NCBI GenBank assembly: GCA_017632495.1
Contig: JAGBRG010000261.1
Span: 1-14,919, forward strand
Origin: Spirochaetales bacterium
Lineage (GTDB): Bacteria > Spirochaetota > Spirochaetia > Sphaerochaetales > Sphaerochaetaceae
Direction: 5' to 3'
DNA length: 14,919 bases
In this document: piece after piece, positions 1 to 7,491 of the stretch
Layout: every line of letters starts with the position of its first letter
Position numbering within the stretch: position 1 is the first letter of the stretch
Notes under the pieces: model-generated
Database searches by the model: none
The model's input: only the letters and a program-made list of their open reading frames with translations
What the model was told of the DNA's origin: nothing
Translations under genes and position numbers: made by a program

Positions 1-702
1 GTCCATTGTGACAGCAGTCTCTCCCTTGTCCGTACTGTAGCTTACAGTATGGCCGCTGTTATTGGCTCTCTTGTCTCTGAAACAAAATGCTTTGAGCTTT
101 CCGTCCTTTTCAAGAAAGGACACATACTGTTTCCAAAGACCCGGAGATGAAACTCCGCGGCAGACGACAGAGACCGTAACAAGGTTCTCTCTGTGTTCTG
201 TCACAGTCTTCAGAAGAGCATGGCACTGACACGGAGTTCCTGAAAATAGAACCTTTTTGTTCTGATTCAGGGCTTCTTTTACTTCTGAATATGTTTTTGC
301 CATGTCGCTTTGAACATATTTTGACTTACGCATAGCAGAAATATCTTCTGAGCCCTTGTGAACCACAGTGAAAGAGTCGTCAAAAGCAGCTCCGAAGACA
401 AGACCGCCCTCATCAAGAATCTTCCGGCTCAAAAGAGAGAAAGCTCCGCCAGAGGTGCTCTGATAAAGAAGGTCGCTGTCATTGCATCTGAGGGCAAAAG
501 CATCACCTTTTTCACCGCTTGGGCTTTCGTAGGCAGGACATGAGGAAACGCACATCTCGCACTGAGTGCAGAGTGTGGCGTCTATCTGCGGATACTGAAA
601 ACCTTCCGGATCAGAGACCATCTTTATGGCACCTTGCGGGCAAATGTGGCTACAGGCTCCGCAGCCGAAGCATTTTGCTTTATTACTTACATCAATTGGC
701 AT
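1..702 (-). CDS. FrhB-like (coenzyme F420 hydrogenase/dehydrogenase beta subunit family) 4Fe-4S protein, C-terminus cut by window edge
   Basis: 234 residues are visible, read on the minus strand from ATG at 702. The protein continues past position 1, so its C-terminus is missing. Two 4Fe-4S ferredoxin motifs lie at residues 11-21 (CFGCGACSHICP, Cys 11, 14, 17, 21) and 45-55 (CTQCEMCVSSCP). They are followed by FrhB-family blocks: STSGGAFSLLSR (about 82-93), KSKYVQSD (126-133), LFSGTPCQCHALL (152-164) and CRGVSSPGLW (181-190). Family members transfer electrons through Fe-S clusters and a flavin. In polysaccharide loci of Clostridia and Bacteroidetes, FrhB-like proteins commonly sit next to pyruvyl-transferase-family genes, and their substrate there is not established. 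The start overlaps the end of the upstream pyruvyl transferase gene by 11 bp, with AAGGA about 10 nt before the ATG, so coupled translation is likely. F420 itself need not be involved. Family call is secure; the reaction is unknown. Confidence 0.9.
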   Translation of the reverse strand, partial: MPIDVSNKAKCFGCGACSHICPQGAIKMVSDPEGFQYPQIDATLCTQCEMCVSSCPAYESPSGEKGDAFALRCNDSDLLYQSTSGGAFSLLSRKILDEGGLVFGAAFDDSFTVVHKGSEDISAMRKSKYVQSDMAKTYSEVKEALNQNKKVLFSGTPCQCHALLKTVTEHRENLVTVSVVCRGVSSPGLWKQYVSFLEKDGKLKAFCFRDKRANNSGHTVSYSTDKGETAVTMD

Positions 703-1729
703 TATTTACGATTCCTTTAAGATAATCGAACGACGAGGCTCTTCTCTGAGAAAGCTTTTCCATTACATTATCGCCATCGGCCTGGATTGTCTTTGACGAA
801 TCTGTTTCAAGACCCATCAGAGCCAGAAGCTCCTCGGTTCTGCCGTTACGCTTTGCAAGATCTCCTCCCAAAGGCTTTCTGTTGAGCTTTCTTCCGAACA
901 TCAGAGAGAAGGCCATTGCATGGAAAGAATCGCTGTAAACATGGTCTGCATTTGAAATGAGTGAGACCCATCTGTTGACCGAAGTGTTTGTCCAGGCATC
1001 AAAGCCAAGCTGAGGCATGAAGCCTGCTGTGACAACCTTCAGAGCCAGATTTTTATCTTTTGCAGCCTGCTGGGCCATCTGGACAAAGGCCGGGTCATAC
1101 TGAAGAAGGAATAAAAGAAGATAGGACTGTTCCGATACTTCTTTGTCTGCATCCGCTATGGCCTTCCACTGGTCTCTGTCCAAAAGGAACACGGGATCCA
1201 CGCAGACTTTGGCATCCTTTCCGGTAAGATCTTTGACCAGGGCCTTTCCGTTTTCCTCGCGAACCGTGATTTCCTTGAAAAGGGAAAGCTGCTTTGAAAT
1301 CCATTCCCTTTGTGACTCGGGAACAGATGAAGAGCCGAAACTTGCGGCATAGCTGAAACGTTTTTCAGGCTTTGCAAACGGAAGAAAGTACCTAGCATCA
1401 ACTTCGGGAATGGAGAGGTTCCATACCTGGTCGCTTCCTGCGATGAAGGCATCAAAAGAAGAGTCAATGTCATCATTCATCTCAAAAAGAGGGGATTGCT
1501 TCAGATACTTTTCCTGGAATGTCTTAAAAAGAGAATCTCTCTTTTCCTTCATATCCTGAATTCTTTTTGCAAACGGAGAAACAACCGGAGCCTGGCCTTG
1601 GGCCTTGCGTCTGATATTTACGAACTGAGGCTCTGCACCGAGCTTTGTAAGGGCCTGCTGAAGGGCATAAGACTGAAGCAGAGCTCCGAAGTTACTTGCC
1701 TCATGAAATGTAAGAATTCCTATTTTCAT
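692..1729 (-). CDS. Polysaccharide pyruvyl transferase family protein (CsaB/WcaK type)
   Basis: 345 residues, near the usual full length for the family. The N-terminus (MKIGILTFHEASNFGALLQ) is the typical first Rossmann strand and glycine loop of polysaccharide pyruvyl transferases. Other family blocks are IAGSDQVWN (about 96-104), SYAASFGSSS (126-135) and, near the C-terminus, HVYSDSFHAMAFSLMFGRKL, which matches the family's S/T-D-S-F-H nucleotide-sugar-site pattern. No signal peptide or membrane segment is seen, so the protein is probably cytosolic and acts on a nucleotide sugar or lipid-linked glycan intermediate. Known members add ketal pyruvate to sugars from phosphoenolpyruvate, although several relatives in FrhB-containing loci may do other chemistry. 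ATG 1729 is preceded by a strong AAGGAAGGAAAG site. It is the first gene of a minus-strand operon with the FrhB-like gene and is divergent from the glycosyltransferase at 1829. Confidence 0.9.
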   Translation of the reverse strand: MKIGILTFHEASNFGALLQSYALQQALTKLGAEPQFVNIRRKAQGQAPVVSPFAKRIQDMKEKRDSLFKTFQEKYLKQSPLFEMNDDIDSSFDAFIAGSDQVWNLSIPEVDARYFLPFAKPEKRFSYAASFGSSSVPESQREWISKQLSLFKEITVREENGKALVKDLTGKDAKVCVDPVFLLDRDQWKAIADADKEVSEQSYLLLFLLQYDPAFVQMAQQAAKDKNLALKVVTAGFMPQLGFDAWTNTSVNRWVSLISNADHVYSDSFHAMAFSLMFGRKLNRKPLGGDLAKRNGRTEELLALMGLETDSSKTIQADGDNVMEKLSQRRASSFDYLKGIVNNAN

Positions 1730-1768
1730 AATTGCTTTCCTTCCTTTTTCCTATTACATGTTGCCATG

Positions 1769-1783
1769 ACATTATGGTATACA
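1769..1783 (+). promoter_or_regulatory. Candidate extended -10 promoter for the glycosyltransferase/MATE/ALDH operon
   Basis: The sequence ACATTATGGTATACA contains TGG followed by TATACA (1778-1783), an extended -10 arrangement (TGn-TATAAT-like). No good -35 is visible 17 nt upstream. Transcription would start near 1790, leaving a leader of about 39 nt before ATG 1829. The first 13 bases recur exactly at 9232-9244, upstream of the flavodoxin gene, also at a promoter-like distance. On the opposite strand the same bases read CATAAT, so a minus-strand promoter for the pyruvyl transferase gene could share the site. Assigned by eye only. Confidence 0.35.
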
Positions 1784-1828
1784 GTAGCATGATATGCGTT
1801 GAAAAAAAAGCCTTAAATCGGAGACGAG

Positions 1829-2692
1829 ATGCAGCCTTTGGTTTCCATTGCCACACCAGTTTACAATGCAATGCCTTATCTTAGTTCGTATCTGGACAGC
1901 CTGATAGACCAAAGCTATGAGAATATCCAGCTGATTCTGGTGGATGACGAATCTACGGACGGCAGTGCAGATTGCATCCGAAGCTACAAAGACCGCCTTG
2001 AGAAAAGGTTTTCTTCTTTCATCTTCATAAGTATCCCGCATGCCGGTCAGGCTGCGGCCATGAACAGGGCTCTGAGTCTGGTAGAGGGGGAGTATTTCAC
2101 ATGGTGTGATGCGGATGATCTTTTGGAAAAGCAGAGTATCGAAGCCAGGGTGAAGTACCTCATGGAGAATCCGGATGTGTCTATGGTGAGAAGCAACGGG
2201 CTTCGTGTGGATGCTTCAAGCCTCAAGGAAATGGGGGAGTATGCCTCAAACAGTGACAAGGTGAAAAAAAATATCTTTGACGATCTTCTTCTGGATAGGA
2301 CATACTGCTTCGCCGGATGCTACATGGTCCGCACAAAGATGCTTTTTTCATGTTATCCGGATAAAAAGATTCCCGTCTCCGCGGAGGGCCAGAACCTTCA
2401 GCTTCTTCTTCCCGTGGCAAGCAGGACAGAGTGCGGCTATGTGGAAGGCATTCTTCATTACTACAGAATCCACGGCGATTCCCATTCCCAGAGAAAGCGG
2501 TCATACAGTGAAAGCCTTACCAGAATAAAGAACTTCACAAAACTTCGTCTTGAGATACTCGAATATTGCGCGGTTGACACTCAGAGGTATAAAATCGTTG
2601 TTGAGCAGATAGAAAGACAGAGTATCAGACAGCTTGCCTGTGATGCTGTAAGAAAAGTCAGGAGTGAAGGGAATGGAAACTGCTGTAGTTGA
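1829..2692 (+). CDS. Glycosyltransferase family 2 (GT-A fold)
   Basis: 287 residues. The N-terminal GT-A domain opens with PLVSIATPVYNAMPYLSSYL, then VDDESTDGSAD (38-48) for nucleotide-sugar binding, HAGQAAAMNRAL (71-82), and the metal-binding DxD as WCDADD (92-97). This order is diagnostic of family 2 inverting glycosyltransferases. No membrane segment is visible, so it is probably a cytosolic or peripheral enzyme adding a sugar to a lipid-linked or surface glycan precursor. ATG 1829 follows GGAG at a 5-nt spacing. Its 3' end overlaps the start of the MATE gene, which points to co-transcription and coupled translation. It is divergent from the pyruvyl transferase/FrhB pair, a grouping common in exopolysaccharide and capsule loci. 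Donor and acceptor sugars cannot be read from the sequence. Confidence 0.93.
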   Translation: MQPLVSIATPVYNAMPYLSSYLDSLIDQSYENIQLILVDDESTDGSADCIRSYKDRLEKRFSSFIFISIPHAGQAAAMNRALSLVEGEYFTWCDADDLLEKQSIEARVKYLMENPDVSMVRSNGLRVDASSLKEMGEYASNSDKVKKNIFDDLLLDRTYCFAGCYMVRTKMLFSCYPDKKIPVSAEGQNLQLLLPVASRTECGYVEGILHYYRIHGDSHSQRKRSYSESLTRIKNFTKLRLEILEYCAVDTQRYKIVVEQIERQSIRQLACDAVRKVRSEGNGNCCS

Positions 2693-4388
2693 TAATTTCA
2701 GAATCAAGGGAACTCTTACTGCCGAAAAACTGTTGGAATATCTTCCCATAATGATATTCACAAATCTCTCAACGTTGCTTCTGTTGTCTGTAAACAGCAT
2801 TGTCGTAGGTAATTTTATCAGTTCAGAGGCACTGGCTTCCGTCAACATCCTTCTTCCTGCAATTAACTTTGTCGGTGTGATTTCCTCAATTGTCGCATCC
2901 GGTTCCGCGTTATGTCTGTCAAAGAGCATAGGAAAAAACGAGACACATAATCTTGACCATTTCAAGCATGCCATGCTTTTTTTGATAATCACGGCCTCCG
3001 TCTTTGTTGCCGTGGTACAGATTCCGTTTTTCACCATTCTTATCAGGTCTTACCATCTGTCTGAAGAGATGCATAAGCTCACATGGCAGTATGCGGTAGG
3101 AATGATGGTTGCCATGCCGATCGGCATTATTTCCACCGTAGGTTCATACCAGCTTCAGGTCATAGGGAAAATGAAGGTTCTGATGTGGCTCACTGTCATT
3201 GAGGGTGTGACTAACCTTGCCTTGGATCTTCTGTTCATTGTACCGCTTAAGATGGGAATAGCCGGAGCCGGTTTCGGAACGGCCGGAGCCAATCTTGTCA
3301 GATGTTCAATCACCGTAATCTATCTTGCCAAAAAAACCGATATCTACAAATTCAACGGAGCCAAAATCCGCTCAAGTGATATCAAGAACATCCTTGAAAG
3401 CGGAATACCTGAAGCCACACAGCAGGCCATGGCTGCTTTTCAGGACTATTTTCTGATGATAGTCATTTTAAGCATGTTCGGTGAGGGCGGAGGAGTCATC
3501 AAAGGAGCCTGTGTATTTGCTGCCAACATCGCATCGATGTTCATACTGGGTGTACAAAGCTCAATGAGATCGCTTCTGGGAATCAAATGCGGTTCCCATG
3601 ACAAGGCAGGTCTGAATCTTCTCATGATTCAGGGTCTTAAGATTGTCTTTGGTCTTACACTTATTATCACGTTATTCGTAGAGCTTTCCCCATCTTTGAT
3701 GTACTCCATTCAGGGAGTTTCTTCCATTCCGAAAGGTGGAATTGCCTCTCTGAGAATTAGGGCGACCTCATTTGTCTTCATTGGCGTATGTACTATTTTC
3801 AGGCTCTATCTATCCACAAGAGGAGACACCAAGGTCGCTACGGCAACGGTCATAGCAGGAAATGCACTTCTTCCGGTTCTGGCTTATGCTTTCTCAAAAT
3901 TCCTTTCAGCCCCTTGGATTTGGTTCTCCTATACAGTCACAAATTTTCTGATTGCGGTTTTCAGTTTCCTGCGATACAGGCACTGGGTTAAAAAAGATGT
4001 CAAGAAAGCCATGGAAGATACCCGTACGCTTTATCTTTCAGTTGATCCCAAGGATGCAGTGGAAGCTTCAAGAGAAATCAGAAACTACGCTTCTGAAAAC
4101 GGATTTGATGAAAGAACCGCTTGGAGAGTGGCCTTGTGTGTGGAGGAAATGGTGGCATATGCCGTCAATTCCCAGAACAAAAAAGAGGTTCTTATACAGC
4201 TGATGGTTCATTTCAGGGAAAAGGGAGCTGTCTTTACCATGATGGATGACGGACGCTGTATTGCTTTGGACAAAAACGTGGAAAAAAAGGAAATGATGGT
4301 AGACAACTACACGCTTTTGAAGAAGCTCTGTAAGACTTGTGAATACCAGTACATCCTTGGAATGAACTTCACGGTCTTTACCTTCTGA
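2673..4388 (+). CDS. MATE-family transporter with C-terminal RsbW-like HATPase domain
   Basis: 571 residues from ATG 2673. A GTG at 2664 would add three residues, but ATG 2673 has GGAG at an 8-nt spacing and is preferred. Residues about 25-440 form a polytopic membrane protein with roughly twelve hydrophobic segments, including NLSTLLLLSVNSIVVGNFIS near the start, and the two-halves layout of MATE/polysaccharide-type flippases. After a basic loop (RYRHWVKKDVKK), residues about 455-571 make a soluble domain like the anti-sigma/RsbW branch of GHKL ATPases: TAWRVALCVEEMVAYAV is the N-box region, MMDDGRCI the G1-like box, and GMNFTVFTF the final strand. In the N-box the position normally held by the magnesium-binding Asn is Tyr (residue 496), so ATP binding may be altered or lost. 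The gene overlaps the glycosyltransferase by 20 bp and is followed 14 bp later by an aldehyde dehydrogenase. It probably exports a glycan, lipid or small molecule, with the cytosolic domain serving as regulator or partner-binding module (inference). Confidence 0.87.
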   Translation: METAVVDNFRIKGTLTAEKLLEYLPIMIFTNLSTLLLLSVNSIVVGNFISSEALASVNILLPAINFVGVISSIVASGSALCLSKSIGKNETHNLDHFKHAMLFLIITASVFVAVVQIPFFTILIRSYHLSEEMHKLTWQYAVGMMVAMPIGIISTVGSYQLQVIGKMKVLMWLTVIEGVTNLALDLLFIVPLKMGIAGAGFGTAGANLVRCSITVIYLAKKTDIYKFNGAKIRSSDIKNILESGIPEATQQAMAAFQDYFLMIVILSMFGEGGGVIKGACVFAANIASMFILGVQSSMRSLLGIKCGSHDKAGLNLLMIQGLKIVFGLTLIITLFVELSPSLMYSIQGVSSIPKGGIASLRIRATSFVFIGVCTIFRLYLSTRGDTKVATATVIAGNALLPVLAYAFSKFLSAPWIWFSYTVTNFLIAVFSFLRYRHWVKKDVKKAMEDTRTLYLSVDPKDAVEASREIRNYASENGFDERTAWRVALCVEEMVAYAVNSQNKKEVLIQLMVHFREKGAVFTMMDDGRCIALDKNVEKKEMMVDNYTLLKKLCKTCEYQYILGMNFTVFTF

Positions 4389-4402
4389 GAGGACTTTGAG
4401 CC

Positions 4403-5821
4403 ATGGGTTATACAAAAGAAAGAATTCAAAGCATCATTAAGAGCCAGAGGGAGTTTTTCCGTAGCGGAGAGACTTTGGATATCGGCTGGAGAATCGAGCA
4501 GCTTAAAAAGCTGAAAAAAGCCGTTCTTGATAACAAGGACATGCTCCAGGATGCCCTGTATAAGGATCTTGGAAAGAGTTCTTTCGAAGCCTACCTATGC
4601 GACATAGGACCTGTGATTGTTGAGGTGAACGAGATAATAAAGGGCCTAAGAAAGTGGGCAAGGCCTGAAAGGCACTACAGCGGCCTTTTATGTTTTCCAA
4701 GTACAAAAACCAAGGTCTATAAGATGCCTTATGGGGTTTCTCTGATTATAAGTCCGTTCAATTTCCCGATTCTTCTTACATTGGGTGTTCTTGCCGCAAG
4801 CATCGCAGGCGGTAACACCGCTGTTATTAAGACAAGCTCCAAGTCAGCTGAAAGCACAAAAGCCCTTCAGAAGCTCATTTGTGATATCTATCCTGAAAAG
4901 TATGTGACAGTCATAGACGGAGGCCATGATGTGGCAGATCTTTGTCTTGCCCAGAGGTTTGACAAGATCTTCTACACGGGATCTCCATCAGTTGCAAAAC
5001 ATGTCCTTGAGCAGGCATCTCATAATCTCACTTCAGTTGCACTGGAGCTGGGAGGGGAGACCGGAAACTGGTGCGTGATAAGAAAGGATGCAAAGCTTAA
5101 AGATGCAGCAAGAAAGATCGCTTTCTTCAAGCTCTGTAATGCTGGCCAGATCTGTATCAACATCAACCAGATAGCGGTTGCCCGTGAGGTTGCAGACGAG
5201 TTTCTAGAATACCTTAAACAGGAGTTTATCCGTCAGATAGGTGAAAAGCCAGAGGAGAATCCCGAGTATTCGAAGCTTATAGGTTTATCTGTATTTGAAA
5301 AATGTGAGCGCCTTTGCTCTGATTATCATGACAGAATCCTTTTCGGAGGAACAGGAAACAAGGAAAACCTTCGTTTTTCTCCCACTATCATCTATCCAGT
5401 GGGTTTTGATGAGGACATTGTCATGCACGAGCTCTTCTGTCCGCTTCTTCCTGTGGTTCCTTTTGATGATTCTGAAATTGAATCTGTCATGGAGACAATC
5501 GCAGACAGAGAGCATCCTCTTTCACTTTATGTGTTCACATCCGATATGAAATGGGCCAACAAGGTCATGTCCACCCAGCAGTACGGAGGAGGATGTATCA
5601 ACGAAGTCTGCATCCACATGATGGTCAAGGGTGTTCCTTTCAACGGAACAGGACACTCGGGAATGGGAGCCTATCACGGAGAGTGGGGCTTCAGGGAGTT
5701 TACGCATCCTACATCGGTCTTGAAGGGAAGGACAGTTTTCAATCTTTCTTTGAGAGAGCATCCGTACAGCGGAAAGGCCGGAAAGAGGAAGATGAAGCTT
5801 CTTAAGCTTTTTGAGAAGTAG
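4403..5821 (+). CDS. NAD(P)-dependent aldehyde dehydrogenase, class-3-like (ALDH3/coniferyl-aldehyde type)
   Basis: 472 residues, the length of class-3-like aldehyde dehydrogenases. Visible catalytic elements in order are SPFNFPILLTLG (Asn 120, oxyanion), GGNTAVIKTSSKSAES (cofactor binding), YTGSPSVAKHV (191-201), ALELGG (Glu 215, general base) and NAGQICININ (Cys 251, nucleophile). Further on are HELFCPLLPVVPF (Glu 341) and FNGTGHSGMGAYHGEWGF near the C-terminus. It should oxidise an aldehyde to the acid using NAD(P), or work in reverse on an activated acyl group. Oddities: the conserved GGKSP is GGETG here, and the usual EIFGP is ELFCP. The C-terminal tail is strongly basic (GKAGKRKMKLLKLFEK), which might hold the enzyme near membrane phospholipid. 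AGAGGA precedes ATG 4403. It lies 14 bp behind the MATE gene, so it is probably in the same transcript. Its 3' end overlaps the convergent phosphatase gene by 20 bp. The substrate is unknown. Confidence 0.92.
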   Translation: MGYTKERIQSIIKSQREFFRSGETLDIGWRIEQLKKLKKAVLDNKDMLQDALYKDLGKSSFEAYLCDIGPVIVEVNEIIKGLRKWARPERHYSGLLCFPSTKTKVYKMPYGVSLIISPFNFPILLTLGVLAASIAGGNTAVIKTSSKSAESTKALQKLICDIYPEKYVTVIDGGHDVADLCLAQRFDKIFYTGSPSVAKHVLEQASHNLTSVALELGGETGNWCVIRKDAKLKDAARKIAFFKLCNAGQICININQIAVAREVADEFLEYLKQEFIRQIGEKPEENPEYSKLIGLSVFEKCERLCSDYHDRILFGGTGNKENLRFSPTIIYPVGFDEDIVMHELFCPLLPVVPFDDSEIESVMETIADREHPLSLYVFTSDMKWANKVMSTQQYGGGCINEVCIHMMVKGVPFNGTGHSGMGAYHGEWGFREFTHPTSVLKGRTVFNLSLREHPYSGKAGKRKMKLLKLFEK

Positions 5822-5827
5822 TTTTTT
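5798..5827 (+). terminator. Candidate Rho-independent terminator at the end of the aldehyde dehydrogenase gene
   Basis: CTTCTTAA (5798-5805) can pair with TTGAGAAG (5811-5818), giving an 8-bp stem with one G-T wobble and a 5-nt loop. Three nucleotides later comes a run of six T (5822-5827). The hairpin lies inside the last codons of the aldehyde dehydrogenase and also covers the end of the convergent phosphatase gene. The stem is A/T-rich and therefore weak. On the minus strand no T-run follows, so it should work only for plus-strand transcripts. Confidence 0.4.
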
Positions 5828-7451
5828 CGGGTCCGTTGTATCTGACGCACAGTGTGGTCAGATCATCGAACTGAGGAGCGTCTCCGACAAAGGCTCCGAC
5901 ATCCTTTCTCACTCCATCGACAATGCCCTGAGCAGTTTCGTCCTTGTACTTGTTAAGTGTTTCCGTCATGCGCTCAAAACCGAACATCTGATTCTTTTTG
6001 TTTGAAGCCTCGGGAAGTCCGTCAGTATAGAGGAAAAGAATGTCTCCCTTGTGGAGCTGATTGGTATGCTCTTTGTATTTGGTACCATCGAATCCACCGA
6101 CAAAGAGTCCATGTTTTTCCTTTACAATCTCAAATTCCTTGCCCTTTCTGTAGATGACAGGATCTTCATGACCTGCGTTGACGCAGACAATCTTTCCTGT
6201 GGAGATTTCAAGGATTCCGAGCCACAGTGTTACGAACATATTGGCACTGTTGCGCTCGCAGATACGCTCGTTCACCCTGGTGACGATCTCGGCAGGGGAG
6301 CCGCCCATCATGATGTTGTCACACATGAGGGTATTGGCGGTTTCCATGAACAGGGCGGCAGGAATTCCTTTGTCGGAAACATCTGCGATAATCAGGGCAA
6401 GATGGTCATCGTCAACAAGGAAATAGTTGTAGAAGTCTCCGCCGACTTGCTTGGCAGGGTCCATAGAGGCATGGATGTCAAATTCCTTACGGTCCGGGAA
6501 TGCCGGGAAAATCTTAGGCAGGGCATCCTGCTGGATTGTTGCCGCAATAACCAATGAGGCATTGATTTTCTCTTTTTCTGCTGTGACAGCCGTCAGATTC
6601 TGGACATAGCTGACCATATCGGATTCCATGGCATCGATAGACTTTGAAAGATTCTGAATCGTCCGAAATCGTCCGATTTCCCCAAGCGGTTTTTCAATCT
6701 TGTGCTCTTTTGCAAATCTCGAGGCCTCTTCGGAAACTTTGTTGATCGGGCGAATGACGAACTTTCTCAGAAGGTTTCCGGCCAGAATAGAGGAAGGAAT
6801 GACCAAAAGCAGAGCACCTGCGAAAATCAGAAGGATGAAGGGCAACGTGGCCTCTGCGAATTCTCTGATAGGTCTCTGAACACAGAGCAGACCTACAACA
6901 TAAAGGTTAGAATCCAAAATCGGAACAATCGTGGTGATGTGCGGATGAGAACCGTCATTTGTTTTGAAGCGAAATACTGTCTCGTATTTAGCTCCATGCT
7001 CATAGATTCTGTGGTACTTATCCTTGTATTCATTGTTTGTGGTATCTCTTTCCTGTCCCAGATCCCATTCAAGGTATTGGGAATTGTCCACTTCGTTGTT
7101 AATGGAATCAAAAACCGCCTTAAAGTGGCCGTAGTCTGTCTGGTCAACCTGGATGACATAAATCAGGCTGACGTTCAAGTTTTTGCACAATGAATCAAGG
7201 ACTTTCTTTGTCTTTGAGTATTCCTCTTGCTCCCTGCCTGCAAGATACTCATCTATGTGGTCTCCGTTAACAAAAGCCGCCGCTGAATCAGCCATGTGGT
7301 ACGTAACCGTGGAGTATTCTTTCTTGAAGGCTCCGATGAAGACCTGAGTTCCGATTATGCTGACAATAATACTGAAAAAAACAAGAAGGAGTATGATTCC
7401 CACCGTGAGGTATACAGACATGTCGGAACGTATTTTATTGAGCAACTTCAT
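5802..7451 (-). CDS. Membrane-bound sensor phosphatase: sensor region + HAMP + PP2C/SpoIIE (RsbU-like)
   Basis: 549 residues from ATG 7451, which has GGGAG at a good spacing. An upstream in-frame ATG at 7478 lacks a ribosome site and is less likely. Layout: membrane segment 12-40, extracytoplasmic sensor about 41-200, second membrane segment about 201-225, and a HAMP linker about 226-280 (FVIRPINKVSEEASRF). A short helical linker (IAATIQQDALPKIFP) leads into a PP2C_SIG/SpoIIE phosphatase domain of about 325-540. Metal-site aspartates are in GGDFYN (Asp 339), ADVSDKG (Asp 357, 360), LYTDGLPEA (Asp 477) and FDDLTT (529-530), all intact. Such enzymes dephosphorylate Ser/Thr on STAS-domain anti-anti-sigma proteins in response to an outside signal. 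No STAS gene is seen in the window. The only RsbW-like domain nearby is fused to the MATE transporter across the aldehyde dehydrogenase. The gene is convergent with the latter (20-bp overlap) and divergent from the GH13 gene. Confidence 0.93.
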   Translation of the reverse strand: MKLLNKIRSDMSVYLTVGIILLLVFFSIIVSIIGTQVFIGAFKKEYSTVTYHMADSAAAFVNGDHIDEYLAGREQEEYSKTKKVLDSLCKNLNVSLIYVIQVDQTDYGHFKAVFDSINNEVDNSQYLEWDLGQERDTTNNEYKDKYHRIYEHGAKYETVFRFKTNDGSHPHITTIVPILDSNLYVVGLLCVQRPIREFAEATLPFILLIFAGALLLVIPSSILAGNLLRKFVIRPINKVSEEASRFAKEHKIEKPLGEIGRFRTIQNLSKSIDAMESDMVSYVQNLTAVTAEKEKINASLVIAATIQQDALPKIFPAFPDRKEFDIHASMDPAKQVGGDFYNYFLVDDDHLALIIADVSDKGIPAALFMETANTLMCDNIMMGGSPAEIVTRVNERICERNSANMFVTLWLGILEISTGKIVCVNAGHEDPVIYRKGKEFEIVKEKHGLFVGGFDGTKYKEHTNQLHKGDILFLYTDGLPEASNKKNQMFGFERMTETLNKYKDETAQGIVDGVRKDVGAFVGDAPQFDDLTTLCVRYNGPEKTTSQKA

Positions 7452-7476
7452 CGGATTTCTCCCATTATATGATAGC

Positions 7477-7482
7477 ATTATA
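7477..7482 (-). promoter_or_regulatory. Candidate -10 box (TATAAT) for the phosphatase gene
   Basis: On the minus strand a perfect TATAAT lies at 7482-7477, which would place the transcription start about 20 nt before ATG 7451. A second TATAAT at 7469-7464 is too close to the ribosome site to be the main one. The hexamer 17 nt upstream of the first (CTGGAA) is a poor -35 match, so activator dependence is possible. This hexamer abuts the candidate -10 of the divergent glucosidase gene. Confidence 0.4.
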
Positions 7483-7491
7483 CTTCATTTA

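Noticed and set aside
358..725. Two short plus-strand open frames near the left end
   Set aside because: They are antisense to the FrhB-like gene, whose two 4Fe-4S motifs are unmistakable in the minus strand.
2501..3037. Minus-strand open frame of 178 codons
   Set aside because: Antisense to the end of the glycosyltransferase and the first MATE helices; no family resemblance.
5795..5809. AAGCTT-CTT-AAGCTT, a short palindrome-like repeat
   Set aside because: Both copies fall in coding codons (Lys-Leu-Leu-Lys-Leu) and can arise from them; only the overlapping hairpin with T-run was kept, at low confidence.
6051..6557. Plus-strand open frame of 168 codons inside the phosphatase gene
   Set aside because: It lies antisense to the conserved PP2C domain, has no ribosome site or recognisable family, and its composition mirrors the real gene.
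6702..7193. Plus-strand open frame of 163 codons
   Set aside because: Antisense to the HAMP and sensor part of the phosphatase; low complexity, no domain and no start signal.
7452..7478. Upstream in-frame ATG at 7478 for the phosphatase
   Set aside because: It would put TATAAT-rich promoter DNA in the coding region and has no ribosome site, whereas ATG 7451 has GGGAG.
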